Positions 1 to 10,432 of a stretch of DNA of 31,601 nucleotides are shown here, piece by piece. Source of the DNA: Chara braunii (taxonomy: Eukaryota; Streptophyta; Charophyceae; Charales; Characeae); the NCBI GenBank assembly GCA_003427395.1, contig BFEA01000065.1:1539588-1571188 (forward strand), in the 5' to 3' direction. Below the pieces are notes generated by a model. The model worked only from the letters and a program-made list of their open reading frames with translations. It was not told the origin of the DNA and searched no databases. A program made the translations under genes and the position numbers. Position 1 is the stretch's first letter. Each line of letters opens with the position of its first letter.

Positions 1-46
<46 letters not shown>
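1..46. repeat. (AG)n microsatellite
   Basis: Uninterrupted AG dinucleotide tract running off the left edge of the window, so its full length is unknown. Confidence 0.97.
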
Positions 47-49
<3 letters not shown>

Positions 50-720
50 TCGTTTATGATTGGCTTGCTTTTATCGTTATACGCATTAAGAGGAAAACGA
101 ATTGGAAAGATCTTTTTCTCTCAAGTGCGAGGAATTGCGTATTTTCTGACGTCTGGAAGAGAATACTTCTTACACACCAAGGGAGAGAGATGCTGAGAAG
201 GTTATTGGTGTGAAAGTATTTTGGACAGAACAGGCCAGTTGCTAACCAACTGCACTCAGGCCACCACACGCCTCATGTGTGTGCTTTGTTTGCGAAATCT
301 CCTTGCGGGCGGAGCCGCAACAGATTATCTAGTTCCTGTGATCTGTCTTCATGTAGATTGAATGCGTGTCTAGGCTTTTTCGTTGTTTTGTTTTGCTATT
401 TCCTTGTTCCCTTCTCTTTTCCGCGTGCCTTTCAACGTGCTTTTTCACTCTGTGGCCAGGGACAAGGTTGGCCGGTGATGGCTTGCTCATCCCCACAGCC
501 GCAGCAATTGTTGTAGGGACCCTGGGCCCGATTCCCAGCTGTTAATTGATTTGACATTTTCTCTAGAAAAGAAAGAAAGGAAAGAGAACACTCCTCGCCC
601 TGTGCCACAAGCTGCCCATCCCCAGGGCACAAACCCAGATCCTCACGTGCAAAGGGTGATATCATACCGCCCTTCCTGCTGGAAGACAACCGCCTTTCCC
701 GTGCTTGAACGTCCCGGGAC

Positions 721-762
721 ATGGCGGGCGAGATCCGCCCCCGAAACCCTAAACGTGACTAA
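721..762 (+). promoter_or_regulatory. Upstream ORF in the leader of the BAH gene
   Basis: An ATG at 721 opens 13 codons and ends at TAA 760-762, 189 nt before the main start codon. If the transcript begins upstream of 721, this short ORF would be met first by scanning ribosomes and could dampen translation of the main ORF. The transcription start is not visible, so it may instead lie in the promoter. The peptide matches nothing I recognise. Confidence 0.4.
744..752 (+). promoter_or_regulatory. Telobox (AAACCCTAA), followed by an ACGT core
   Basis: AAACCCTAA is a perfect plant telobox and is followed at once by an ACGTGAC element. Teloboxes are enriched near the starts of plant housekeeping and translation genes and are bound by telobox-binding factors that can recruit PRC2. 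Its position ~200 bp before the start codon is typical of a core-promoter or leader element. It overlaps the upstream ORF. Confidence 0.5.
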
Positions 763-951
763 CGTAGCGCCGCGAGCCGCGAGCGCTCAGCGCCATCGCA
801 TCGGAGGTCCTCTTTGCTTTTGGTTTTCCTTGGTTGTCGTGATCGTGGATTGCGGCGGCTGGTTCATCACGATCCAGACGGCTGCCTTAATCATATCCAT
901 CTAAAGACAGAGAAGTTGGCCCCGCGAGGCGAAGGTGGTTTGGAACGCGAG

Positions 952-3744
952 ATGGCACCCACGAGGGGAAGGAGGAGGAGAGGAAAAGTGGAGGTTGGCG
1001 AAGCAAGGTATGATGACATCCCCGTGGAGAGCGAAGGCGATACGAGGGATGAGGAGGATGAGGAGGAGGAGGAGGAGGAGGAGGACGAAGATGAGCCACA
1101 AGCCGAAGTGATCGGGCCACCGGTGAAGAAAACGGGGCGTGGGAAATCGGAGAAGAAGTTTTTTGAAGCTTTTGAGTTGGAGGGTGTTCGATACAACTTG
1201 GAGGACTTTGTGATGGTCCAGCAATCGAAGAACGAGGAGAAACCGTACGTGTCAGTAGTGAAGGAAATATGGCAGGGAAAGGATGGCGCGGTGAAGATCA
1301 CCGGTCAGTGGTTCTATCGACCCGAAGAGACGGAGAAAAAGGGAGGTGGAAAGTACAAGGGAAAAGACCCGAGGGAACTTTTCTACAGTTTTCACAAAGA
1401 CATTGTCCCCGCGGAAGCTGTGATGCACAAGTGCGTTATCCATTTCATACCGCCTGGCAAACAGGCCCCAATTGCAAATGTCCAGCCGGGTTTTCTCTGT
1501 CGAGGGGTGTACGACCCTGTGGACAAGAAAGTGTGGAGTGTGAGCGATCGGGATTTCAAGGATGCCCAGCAGAGGGAGATTGACGAGCTGATTGATCGGA
1601 CAAGACAGTACTTTGGGGAGTGCGTGGAGATGAGCGATTCGGTTGGGGCGGAGAGGGATAGTAGGCACAATGGAGGAAATGCGAACGAAACCGCGGCGCC
1701 TGCGGCGAGAAAGCAAGGGGGTGGAGGGCGGTTGCGGAAGGATGGCAAGAGAGTTTTCGAGTCCATCGATGCGCCGGAGGTGAGACTTGTAGGGAAGAAA
1801 GAACCTGTTGCGAATAAGGCTGAACCACAGGTAGGGGGAGCGAGTGTCGAGAACAGTAAGGAGAAAGCTGGATCGGAGGAAAAGGAGGGCGCAGGGAGCA
1901 AGAAAAGTGGAGGAAAAGGAGGCGATCTGACGGTGGAGGTCGGAGGAGCGTTTGATGTTGAAGGGAAGGGGGGAACCCTAGGGGCGAATGTGGACGAGGA
2001 AAGCGAGCTCGAATCGCTTTTCCGGTCAACAAGAAGAAGCAAGACAGGTGTGAAGGCCAGAGATATATGGATGGAAAAGTTGCTTCAGGCTGTGAAAAAG
2101 CACATTCGGGATGTGAAAGGGCCGCCAATGGACGAGTCTTCTGCTGCGGGAGCACTACATTCTACCGGTTCCGGAGGACAGACACCGGTGGGTTCGGCAG
2201 GTGCTCCGGAGGGTGACAACAACCGGAGGGAAACAGATGCAGCAGCTTTTGAACCTGCCATGGGACCCTCGACGCCGTCTCAAGGAGGAGGTGCAGGAAT
2301 GGAAGGGTCATTGCCAGTCAACAGTGAGATAGCAGGCGGCGAAATTGATGGCGGAGAACAAGAGGAGGAAGGGGGAGGAGCCAATGGTAAATGCCAAAGA
2401 GACGGCCAGCGGCAAGAGGAGGATGTGAAGGGGTATGATCACTGCGAAAAGGACGGGCAAGGCTGTGTGGAAGAGAAAGAAAAGTCGGAAAGTCTTGCCA
2501 CGGCTGTCGAGCGCACAGTGTGCATGATATGCAAACTGGAAGAAGAGGCTCACCGGCAGCTTGGTGCCGATCCCAAAAAGTACAACCTCAAGATGCGATC
2601 TTTGGAATACAATCTACGTAACGGCCAGGTGCTTTCGCGGCGCGTTATAACTGGGGAGCTGGATTCTGCGGCAGTGCTGCATATGTCACCCACAGAGCTC
2701 AAGGATGGATACACGGTGACGGAGAAAGAACTGCATGAGCCAGAAGAGCCCGAGACTTTCCAGATGACGGATGCACGGTGCAAGCTGTGCGGAGAGAAGC
2801 AGATGGCCGTCAAGGACATTATTCATGTGGGCTACGGTGATCGGTATCAACTTGAGTGCTTGAAGTGCGGACATGCTAGGAGCGCTCCTCTGGACGCTGT
2901 GTCGTCTCTCAGAGTGGAACTGCCTAAGGTCAGCCCAGCTGTCGTAGGAGTGGCACCTTGGGCAACGTCGAAATTCTCGGACATCGAGCCAGACCATCAG
3001 CAGACGCCCCGGACGCCGTTCACGTCATCGCCAGTTGGGTTGAGCAGGGAGCCAGTCAACCCTGCATCTACTGTGCCGGCATGCGTTGGTGACGGCGCTG
3101 GTGAACCCCCAGTGGCATTTGCCGGCAATGTGGCTGGCAGCTCGGAAGATGCCTTTGCCGAACGAGATGTTGCCGATAAAGATAAAGGATCAACTGGAAC
3201 GGGGCAGGCAGCAACGCCAATGGAACTTGATGATGAAGGGGGAGATGTCGATCGTGGAGAAGGAAGCCCAGGGCATGCGCCTGACAAGAGGGAAGTAGCA
3301 AAGTCTTTCGAAGGGAAGGGGGATCAGAACGTGGAACAGGCCATAGAGTGTACTGCGGATGCGAACGGTAAGTCGAAGAAGGAAATTGCCCAGGATGAAG
3401 ATGTTAGGCAGGATGGGAACATGGGGAACAGCACAGCCGAGAAGGATGGAAAGGATGCTGAACGAGAGAGCGATTGTGATGCCGCGGAGAAAACAAATGA
3501 AGGAAATGCTGCTGCTGCAGAGGAGTGGTTGGGTCAAGTGGAACTGCATGGAAAAGCTGTCGCAGCATCGGAAGGAAGCGTGGTTGCAGAACCAGAGCGG
3601 CTGGTTACAGAAGGAACACGTGAAATCGCCGCTAAGGAGATGGTTGTGGATGGTGAAGTGGGAGTTACGGGGGGGGGCGAGGAATCGATAGGAATAGCAG
3701 TGCCAAAGGAAGAGCAAAATGGTCCTTGCTTAGTGTCTCCGTGA
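952..3744 (+). CDS. BAH domain / TFIIS-central-like / zinc-ribbon chromatin protein (AIPP3/BDT1-like), 930 aa
   Basis: Probable nuclear histone reader. The first in-frame ATG (952) has G at -3 and +4; the frame is open further upstream but has no ATG there. Order of parts: basic N-terminus; acidic run (~30-48); BAH domain (~75-205, with GQWFYRPEE at 118-126 and LCRGVYDP at 182-189); Gly/Lys/Glu-rich linker; helical segment ~368-388; TFIIS-central-like block ~523-590 (KYNLKMRSLEYNLRN, then RRVITGEL); zinc ribbon C610-x2-C613 ... C636-x2-C639 containing GYGDRYQLECLKCG; long low-complexity acidic tail (~660-930). This domain set matches plant AIPP3/BDT1-type proteins, whose BAH domain reads H3K27me3 and which act in transcriptional repression. 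Y99, W120 and Y122 are candidate aromatic-cage residues, judged by spacing. There is no visible intron in 2.8 kb. The C-terminal tail seems longer than I would expect for the family. Family assignment is firm; exact orthology and function are inferred. Confidence 0.9.
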   Translation: MAPTRGRRRRGKVEVGEARYDDIPVESEGDTRDEEDEEEEEEEEDEDEPQAEVIGPPVKKTGRGKSEKKFFEAFELEGVRYNLEDFVMVQQSKNEEKPYVSVVKEIWQGKDGAVKITGQWFYRPEETEKKGGGKYKGKDPRELFYSFHKDIVPAEAVMHKCVIHFIPPGKQAPIANVQPGFLCRGVYDPVDKKVWSVSDRDFKDAQQREIDELIDRTRQYFGECVEMSDSVGAERDSRHNGGNANETAAPAARKQGGGGRLRKDGKRVFESIDAPEVRLVGKKEPVANKAEPQVGGASVENSKEKAGSEEKEGAGSKKSGGKGGDLTVEVGGAFDVEGKGGTLGANVDEESELESLFRSTRRSKTGVKARDIWMEKLLQAVKKHIRDVKGPPMDESSAAGALHSTGSGGQTPVGSAGAPEGDNNRRETDAAAFEPAMGPSTPSQGGGAGMEGSLPVNSEIAGGEIDGGEQEEEGGGANGKCQRDGQRQEEDVKGYDHCEKDGQGCVEEKEKSESLATAVERTVCMICKLEEEAHRQLGADPKKYNLKMRSLEYNLRNGQVLSRRVITGELDSAAVLHMSPTELKDGYTVTEKELHEPEEPETFQMTDARCKLCGEKQMAVKDIIHVGYGDRYQLECLKCGHARSAPLDAVSSLRVELPKVSPAVVGVAPWATSKFSDIEPDHQQTPRTPFTSSPVGLSREPVNPASTVPACVGDGAGEPPVAFAGNVAGSSEDAFAERDVADKDKGSTGTGQAATPMELDDEGGDVDRGEGSPGHAPDKREVAKSFEGKGDQNVEQAIECTADANGKSKKEIAQDEDVRQDGNMGNSTAEKDGKDAERESDCDAAEKTNEGNAAAAEEWLGQVELHGKAVAASEGSVVAEPERLVTEGTREIAAKEMVVDGEVGVTGGGEESIGIAVPKEEQNGPCLVSP

Positions 3745-4652
3745 AGAATTGTGTGATAAATAGAATTGAGGACAAGAAAACAGTGTAGCAGCGCGAGAAG
3801 AACCCTCAATGAACTGTGGCATGGGTCTTGAGGGGAAGGCGTTACCATATTTAAGGAAGCCCTGCGAGGAGGAGAATGAGTTGTAAAGCCCGCTGGCGAT
3901 TGCACTGGTTTATGACTGTTTGTTGGGGATTCGGGGAGTTGACAAAAGCGTTCTCAAAGACAGGGAAGTGAGAGTTTGGGGCTCTCTCCGAAGGAGAGAA
4001 GGGGAATGACAAAGCAATTCCTTTGTGTACTGTTGCCTGGAGGGCCGTGGAGGTGGTGAAGAGTGTAAAGATGTACAACAACGACAGGTAGTAAGTAGCT
4101 GCTGTCCCAGATATCCTGTGGAAGAAGTGTATGAAAAGCCTCACAGTTTACAAATGTGTAGTGACATGGGGGAAATGGGGAGGAAGTGATTAGAACGGCA
4201 ATGAGGGGAGGATGCCTTTCTACGTGGGTGGCTAGGGATGTGACAGGGATTTGTGGTATTGAAGAGGTAGGAATGATATGAGGAGCACAACGGGAAACAA
4301 TTCTGTTTGTTTCCTTTCCTCCCAGAAGGAAGGAATATGTTGAAAGGGATGCATTGACTGGTTTTGTCATTTGCTCATCTCCTGGGAAAGCGCGAGGATG
4401 CTTCTTGTATACGAGTTTTCGTAAGTTGCAGGTGCAGCACCCATTGGGTGCTGAACAGTCCTTACTTTTCTAACATTCTCCTTTGGAGTCCTTACTTTTG
4501 TAACATTCTCCTTTGGAGTTGTTAGATTCGTTGGTTTAGTCATCAGGGCGGTTGCTTCCTGCAACATGATCTTGCTTGCTAGTGAGACAGCTCTGTAACT
4601 TTGCGTGTTGCTCCAGTTGCTGATGTCATGTTGCAAGTGCCAGTGTAAGAGC
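3745..4652. other. 3' flank of the BAH gene, no coding signal
   Basis: AT-moderate sequence just after the stop codon, presumably holding the 3' UTR. No canonical AATAAA polyadenylation signal stands out (a GATAAA lies at 3755-3760). It contains one local duplication, listed separately. Short ORFs here lack recognisable protein character. Confidence 0.5.
4456..4516 (+). repeat. Tandem duplication of a ~30-bp unit
   Basis: The unit starting AGTCCTTACTTTT and ending CTCCTTTGG occurs twice head to tail, differing mainly at one C/G position. It is a recent slippage-type duplication in the 3' flank of the BAH gene. Confidence 0.9.
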
Positions 4653-4657
4653 GAATT

Positions 4658-4723
4658 TTATATATATATATATATAGGTATGTATATATACACATATGAC
4701 GATATATAGGTAGGTAGGTAGGT

Positions 4724-4763
<40 letters not shown>
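4658..4763. repeat. Compound microsatellite: (TA)n, (TAGG)n, (GA)n
   Basis: A TA run, a short alternating TATG/TATA segment, about four and a half TAGG repeats, then a long GA run. Such compound tracts are slippage-prone and are expected to vary in length between individuals. Confidence 0.95.
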
Positions 4764-5052
4764 GGGGGGTGATGCTGGGGGATTGATGATTCATCTTTGG
4801 AGAATGCAAGACGTGTGGAGTTTGCTTTCGCATTTTATTCCCTTAGTTTTGGGGTGGAGGTTGAGTACCTCTTCTCTTTGATGCTGTGAGATGTGTGCAA
4901 ACAATCTTTGTAGTCCTGGAGATAATTGTTGCTAAGTTCAATGCAATTGGTCATATGTTGCCACATATGCTAGGGACATGTATGGATAGAGAGGACGGAA
5001 GGGAACGAGTGAGTGACTGACTATGATGTGTAAGGGTGCGTCCAGTTTCTCT

Positions 5053-5580
5053 CTACTGTGTGCATGGGAATGTCCAACTGGCTACTCCAGTCCTTGTTAT
5101 GTGCTTAAGAAAAGGCCTTGCTTCCGTTTCTTTCAGGACCCTGTGTTTACTGACGAAACATTCCAATTTTGTAAGCTGCTTAGAATCTTCGAATGATTCA
5201 CTGTATTATGTTCCGAGTTATCCCGCCTAGTAGAGGACTGTGTGCATGGGAACATCTTGCTGAGTTCTGCAGTCACCGTTATCTCCTTGAAGAAAAAACC
5301 TTGCTTCCGTTTCTTGGCAGGACTCGGTGTTTTCTTAGAAACACTCAGTTTTGTGAGCTGCTTACAGTCTTTGAATGCTTCGCTGTATTATGTTCTGAGT
5401 CATGCCGCAACAGACTACTGTGTGCATGCGAATGTCCGACTGATTGTGGCACTCATTGTTACCTCCTTAAAAAAAAAAGGCACTACTTCCATTTCTTGTC
5501 AGTACTGTGTTTGCGTAGAAAACATTCCAATTTTGTGAGCTACTGTATTATATTCTGAGTGACGCCGGCTAGCAGAACAA
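5053..5580 (+). repeat. Three-copy ~181-bp tandem repeat
   Basis: Copies begin near 5053, 5235 and 5415 with a shared ACTGTGTGCATG start. Each runs through a CCTT-rich segment, a TTCC.TTTCTT stretch and a TTTTGTGAGCTGCTTA-like block to a GTATTATGTTCTGAGT-like end. Copies are clearly diverged with small indels. No reading frame is kept between copies, so this is a non-coding minisatellite. Confidence 0.85.
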
Positions 5581-8486
5581 GATGGTTACCTGGCAGGCAA
5601 CAATACCAGACCCACCTTGCTGGTTTTCCCATTCTTTCTGTCTTGCACTATTGTTTATCATTCATGTATTCAGGAGGGTGTTCGGGAGGAATGTGCAGCA
5701 CACACCTAGCTGAACAACGTCCTCAGCTGAAGTCGGTGAATTTTGGATTCGCTTCTGAGTGTCTGGTTATCATGCGTGGCCTCTGGTGGTGGCATCATTC
5801 GTCCGGTTAGCTGGAGTTAAGAGAGGGGCCCAGGGTGCAGAGTAGGGGGAGAAAATGTGCAGCAAATGCATGCATGGCATCTGGTGATGCTGTTGCATGG
5901 CTACTGTTTGAGTTGGTAAGTTTGGGTAGGAGGAGTGGGTGTAGAAGTGGGGGGAGGCGTGTAGCAAGCGTACATTGCTGGAGTCGGGAGCTTATAGGAT
6001 CTTTTGAATGCCAGAAAGAGGGGCTGTTGTGGTTATCAGGCTGCAGGAGTTGTTTAAAGCATTTGGTGGGCTTTAGCTGAATGTGGCAATTTGAATGGTG
6101 AAAAGTTTGGGTGATGATAGTTTGGCTGGTAGTTGAAAGACAGTGTCCGTGTTTGCCGGGTCCTTGATGCAGATCGAGGAACAAATCTAGAAAAATGATT
6201 GATAAACAAACAAACCACTCATTCTTTCTTGCTATTGATGTTTCTGAATGCTCAAGTTTCTAACGGTGCCCCGAGCCGGGGCCCACACTTGATGTCCCTT
6301 TCACCACGGTAAGGGAGATGAGACTTTGCTTTCGTCAGACAAACCACTTGTTCTTTCTTGCTGTTGATGTTTCTGGATGCTCAAGTTTCTGACGGTGTCT
6401 TTCCCCTATTGTACTGGTGGTGCTCCTCTCTTTTGCAATTTGCTTGGAATGGTTGCAGGTCTACTTACTGTGTCGTCATCCACTTTGGGGAAGTTTGCAA
6501 CTTGCTTGGTGTGGAGGTCATTATGGTATGTTCATCTCATGCAGGAGACCAAAAGAAAGAAAACCTTATTCTCAGAGATGATCATGCAGCGCAACATTTG
6601 ATGCGAGCTTTAGCAACTAAAAAACACTAGTCCGCTGTGGGCCTGGTGACACTGGTGGCAACAGTCGGGTTCGGCCCACTGTATGCGATGGGCACAGGAG
6701 GGGGGCACACAAAATTTTGAGTGCCCTGACTTCATTGATTGTTAATTCTCACCCCATTTCACAGAAGAAATTAAAAAAAAAAATCATGAATATCGAGTAG
6801 GGTTCACCGTGTTAGGCAAAAGCATTACGAAAAAAAAGAAGTCTGGCGAAAAACCACGTGGTGCGAAGTTGCAAACTGAATGCAGTTCTTCAGGACATAT
6901 GTGCAAATTGGAACAATATACATAGAATATTTTTCATGGCCCGTGTGCGAGGATGACACAAATGAATCGAGGAATGGTCCTGAAAAAGAAAAGAAAACAT
7001 GGAATGCATATGGTTGCCCCGCCTTGTAATGACTGGCAAGTTTGACGATTCAGGCTGGGAAGGCACGGCCTGCTGTAAATCGGGTTTCCCAAAACAGTCT
7101 GCTGTTGAAGTGGTGATGTATAACCTGGTGCACTTTTAGGGGCAGACTTGCCCCGCTTTTTGGCAGGTGAGCATGAAATGGCGTGCAACGAAGCACTACA
7201 CTTGCTGTTATGCAGCCATATCAGTATGGCATGTACATTCTGATCAGTTTCTGTTAGGGAAATTGCAAGAGAGGATGGCAGAGAGATGAAAGCCCTCCCA
7301 GTGGTTTCGGTAGCCCTCTTTCGTCTTTGCTTTGCACTTGACTACTGGTTTGTCCAAGAGCTTCGGCAATAGAATGTGTGGCCCATGGCCAGTGGAGTAC
7401 ATGCTGTGAAGCTCTCTGTTATTGTTTGCATTGATGTTTCAGTCATGTGAGATGCTGATTCATCATGGTTGAGTGGCAATTTGTCGCAGTGGCGCTGGAG
7501 GAATTCTCGGCTGGAGTCTGATTTGTATGGTGTGGACGAAGTTTTCATTGTGGTAAGCACTACAGTGCATTAGTTGCAGGGTGGTCACAGGGTTGATGCC
7601 GCCACTGAGGTTTCTCTTGCCGCATAATTTGCTCTGCAGTCCCGAATTTTGTTTTGCTGGGTGTGCTGAGGTATGATGTGTGTGGGCGTTGGAGCAACCC
7701 CATGCAGACAGTATATATCACATCTTGTTCTTCTTTTTCTTGTTTTGGAGTCGTATGGTGGGTCGCTGCCGTGGTGTTGGGTCTGGGATCCTTAAAGATA
7801 GAGAGTTTTCTACACAATGGCATACTTGCCGTAGTAGCCGCACTGATCTCCACAACTCTCAACATAATGAATGGAGCTTCGGGCGTGCCTCTCTGGCTGA
7901 GCTGGTTCTTAGGTAGCCTGTTTGAGGGTGAGAACCTGCTGTATCCAGTCAGATCCGGTGGTCAATCTTGTGGGGCCAACCTCGAGCATCAAATAGATAA
8001 GACCGAAGGCCACAACTGGTCCATTTGGGGGGTAGCCCTGTCGAATGCGTCCACTCGTGCAAATGGCCAGCTGCATGTTTTGTATCTTTTGTGGATGGCG
8101 GACCTGGTGCAAACAATTTTTGAGAGTGCTCCTAAAGTATTGAATAATTTTTGAGTGTGCTTCTGTGGAAGCAATTATTGATTGCTTAAGTAATAATTGA
8201 AGAGGCTGGTCATGTATTACCTGACATTTCGCTTAAGAGGCTTGGTGCATTACTCTTTCATAGTTTCATTACATTTTCACTGCTGCATAAGAAGATTAGG
8301 TCATGGCAGAATATTCTTATCAAACAGACTGTCATCTACAGCAAGTATCTTTTGACATGGGATGTTAAGGACGCTGCAACATAATGTACAATACTTTAGA
8401 AATCCCTAAATCTTGTAATGACCTAATCTGGTGCAGATTCAGGACCGATCATAAAAGGTCAAGACGGTCCCGTGATATGGCTGTTT
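5581..8486. other. Intergenic stretch, no supported gene
   Basis: The + strand is T/G-rich. The longest open frame (166 codons, ending at 8154) has no domain, no sensible composition and no supporting signal. Apart from a duplication near 6210-6397 I see nothing that can be annotated. A spliced or non-coding transcript cannot be excluded without RNA data. Confidence 0.45.
6211..6397 (+). repeat. Direct repeat, ~58 bp, copies 128 bp apart
   Basis: The block beginning CAAACCACT and ending CGGTG occurs at about 6211-6268 and 6339-6396 with roughly four to five differences. The spacer contains a GC-rich hairpin (CCCC-GAGC-GGGG, 6270-6281). The arrangement suggests a decayed two-unit tandem repeat of ~128 bp. 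Confidence 0.8.
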
Positions 8487-8582
8487 GCATGCATTGACGG
8501 CCTAGATTGCGGAGCACTATGAAGTTTTTGTGACTGGTTCAGACGACATGCATGCATGGATGGCCTCAATTGCAGCGACCAG
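8487..8582 (+). repeat. Degenerate direct repeat around TGCATGCAT
   Basis: A ~30-bp block starting TGCATGCAT, followed by GGCCT and ATTGC, appears near 8487 and again ~72 bp later. It is modestly diverged and has no other recognisable content. Confidence 0.55.
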
Positions 8583-8714
8583 CCCACGACTAAGGCCGAT
8601 ATTTAGAAAGCCCAGATCTACATCAACAATAGTATAGAACCCTCTGCACGGAATACATCAGGGGCACTTCATGTGCATGGAACTGCACAAGCTCGGGGCC
8701 CCCGTCGAAACCAT

Positions 8715-8757
8715 GTTGAACGATTCAAGGGGATCTTCCCATTGAATAATGTTCAAC
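8715..8757. repeat. 43-bp imperfect palindrome (foldback hairpin)
   Basis: Outer arms GTTGAAC/GTTCAAC, middle arms ATTCAA/TTGAAT and inner arms GGG/CCC nest around a 6-nt loop. About 16 pairs form with small internal asymmetries. It could be a foldback or MITE remnant or a quasi-palindrome; it is not next to a gene end, so a terminator role is unsupported. Confidence 0.75.
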
Positions 8758-9478
8758 GGACCGCTGTCTCACTTTTTCCAGTCGAGCCACTTTGGGCGAC
8801 CGGAAAGCCAACAGGCTGTCATGCAGGATTTTGTATGTGGTTGCAATAAATAGAATAAATTAAATAATGCAAATCCCTTCCTGTTGTGTGCGTCCAGCTT
8901 CGAGCGAGACCCTTCAATTGCGGTCTTCGCCGGACCCCGGTCTTAGGAATTTTTAATTGTGATTCAAAACAACAATGATAATGCAGAGAATAAAAATTAA
9001 ATTAAATATGCCTTGTGTGTAACAAGATGCCAATTTAGGGGATTGAGAACTGTGACATGTTCAACAAGGAAATACAATCATCAAGTAATGCCAGAAGAGA
9101 TAATCAAGACTGACTGACAAAGGCAAAGACAAGATGAATGAGGGAAAAGTGAGAGCTCGTATCATCTCATGAGTACAATGACAAGGACATGGTCAATGCT
9201 CCGTGTCTGTGCCCTCACTGTCCTCTCTCACTTTCAACGTCAATCTCGACCTCTCAGAGCATCAGACACCACGTCCAAGTACATCTTGAGAAAATCTGCT
9301 GCGGTATGTATCTGGTGAGTTTACTCAAGTCTTGACTATGTTTTTTTCCATATGTTTGTAATATACAATAAGTCTGTTATACTCAGATGCTCGCTGATTA
9401 TAAAGTTGCTCACTTATCACCTAATCAGTCTTGCTGTACACTGGCGTTACCGAGAACACTTGCTGCGACATAACAGTT

Positions 9479-9718
9479 GCTGCTGTCACCAGGAAAGCCC
9501 GCTATGACCAGCGTTATTGCCGCTGTCTTCGGGATTGCCTGCAGTGACCAGCATCGTTGCTGCTAGCACCGGGACCTCTCGCTATGGCCAGTGTTTTTGG
9601 TGCTGTCACCGGAACTGCCCTCTGTGACAAGCATCGTCGCTGCTACCACTAAGACCTTCCGTTGTGGCCAGCACTACCGCTACTGGCACCGAAACTGCCC
9701 GCTGTGACCAGCGTTATA
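9479..9718 (+). repeat. Six-unit 40-bp minisatellite
   Basis: Units start at 9479, 9519, 9559, 9599, 9639 and 9679, each exactly 40 bp, with a GCTGCT-like start and a TGACCAGC-like end. Sequence identity between units is only moderate although the period is exact. The 40-bp period is not a multiple of three, so the array is unlikely to be coding. Confidence 0.92.
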
Positions 9719-9829
9719 TCCCCCGAGAATGAGATTTGCTGAGAGTAAATTAAGATTATTGATAAATTTTTCCTTTATCTGAACTCACTGACACTGGTCT
9801 GACCTTTTTGAATCTGAAAAGAATTCATT

Positions 9830-10035
9830 GAAGCAAATCTCATCTCTTTGAATCTGAAATGAATTAACTGAAGCTGAATTGAACACAAAGAGATGAAACT
9901 AAAAATGATATCACTGAACTTACCGGAACTGAACTGAACTTGAAGAGATGAGACTGATCTCTTTGAACTTACTGGAAACTGAACTGAACGTGAAGAGATG
10001 AAACTGATCTCACTGAACTTACTGGAACTGGAAGA
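9830..10035 (+). repeat. ~50-bp minisatellite with AGAGAT hairpins
   Basis: GAACTTAC recurs at 9916, 9965 and 10015, with partial older copies upstream. Units contain GAGAT ... ATCTC complementary segments around GA(G/A)ACTG, able to form a stem of 5-7 bp. Confidence 0.8.
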
Positions 10036-10189
10036 AAAAAGGTCTGCTATGTTTAGAATGAGTCGACCGAGTTCAGAAAGGGTCTGCGGATAAATTGAGT
10101 CTATTGGAAAATTGAGTTTGTCACGAAGTGCATAACTGAGTATGTCGCTGAATTTGATATTGAGTTTATTATTGAGTATGCTGTTGGAT

Positions 10190-10432
10190 GTGATGTTAAG
10201 TCTACTGCGGAGTATGCCGAATCTGTATTGAGCTTACTGAGTCTGTACTGAACTTACTAGATCTGCACTGAGCTTGTTGAGTCTGTACCGAGTTTATTGA
10301 GTCTGCACTGAGCTCATTGAGTCTGTACTGAGCTTGCTGAGTCTACACTGAGCTCACTGAGTCTGTACTGAGCTTACTGAGTCTGCATTGAGCATACTGA
10401 GTCTGTACTGAGCTTACTGAATCTGCAGTTCA
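10190..10432 (+). repeat. 20-bp minisatellite
   Basis: About a dozen degenerate copies of a 20-bp unit of the type GAGTCTGTACTGAGCTTACT, most regular between ~10270 and 10430. Short open frames across the edges are by-products of the repeat. Confidence 0.9.

Noticed and set aside
814-951. Upstream extension of the BAH ORF by 46 codons
   Set aside because: The extension has no ATG; it opens only at a TTG codon. The first ATG at 952 has a good context and begins a plausible protein.
7654-8154. 166-codon + strand ORF with hydrophobic stretches
   Set aside because: No ATG start (TTG), no domain, T/G-rich composition like the surrounding non-coding DNA and no splice or promoter support.
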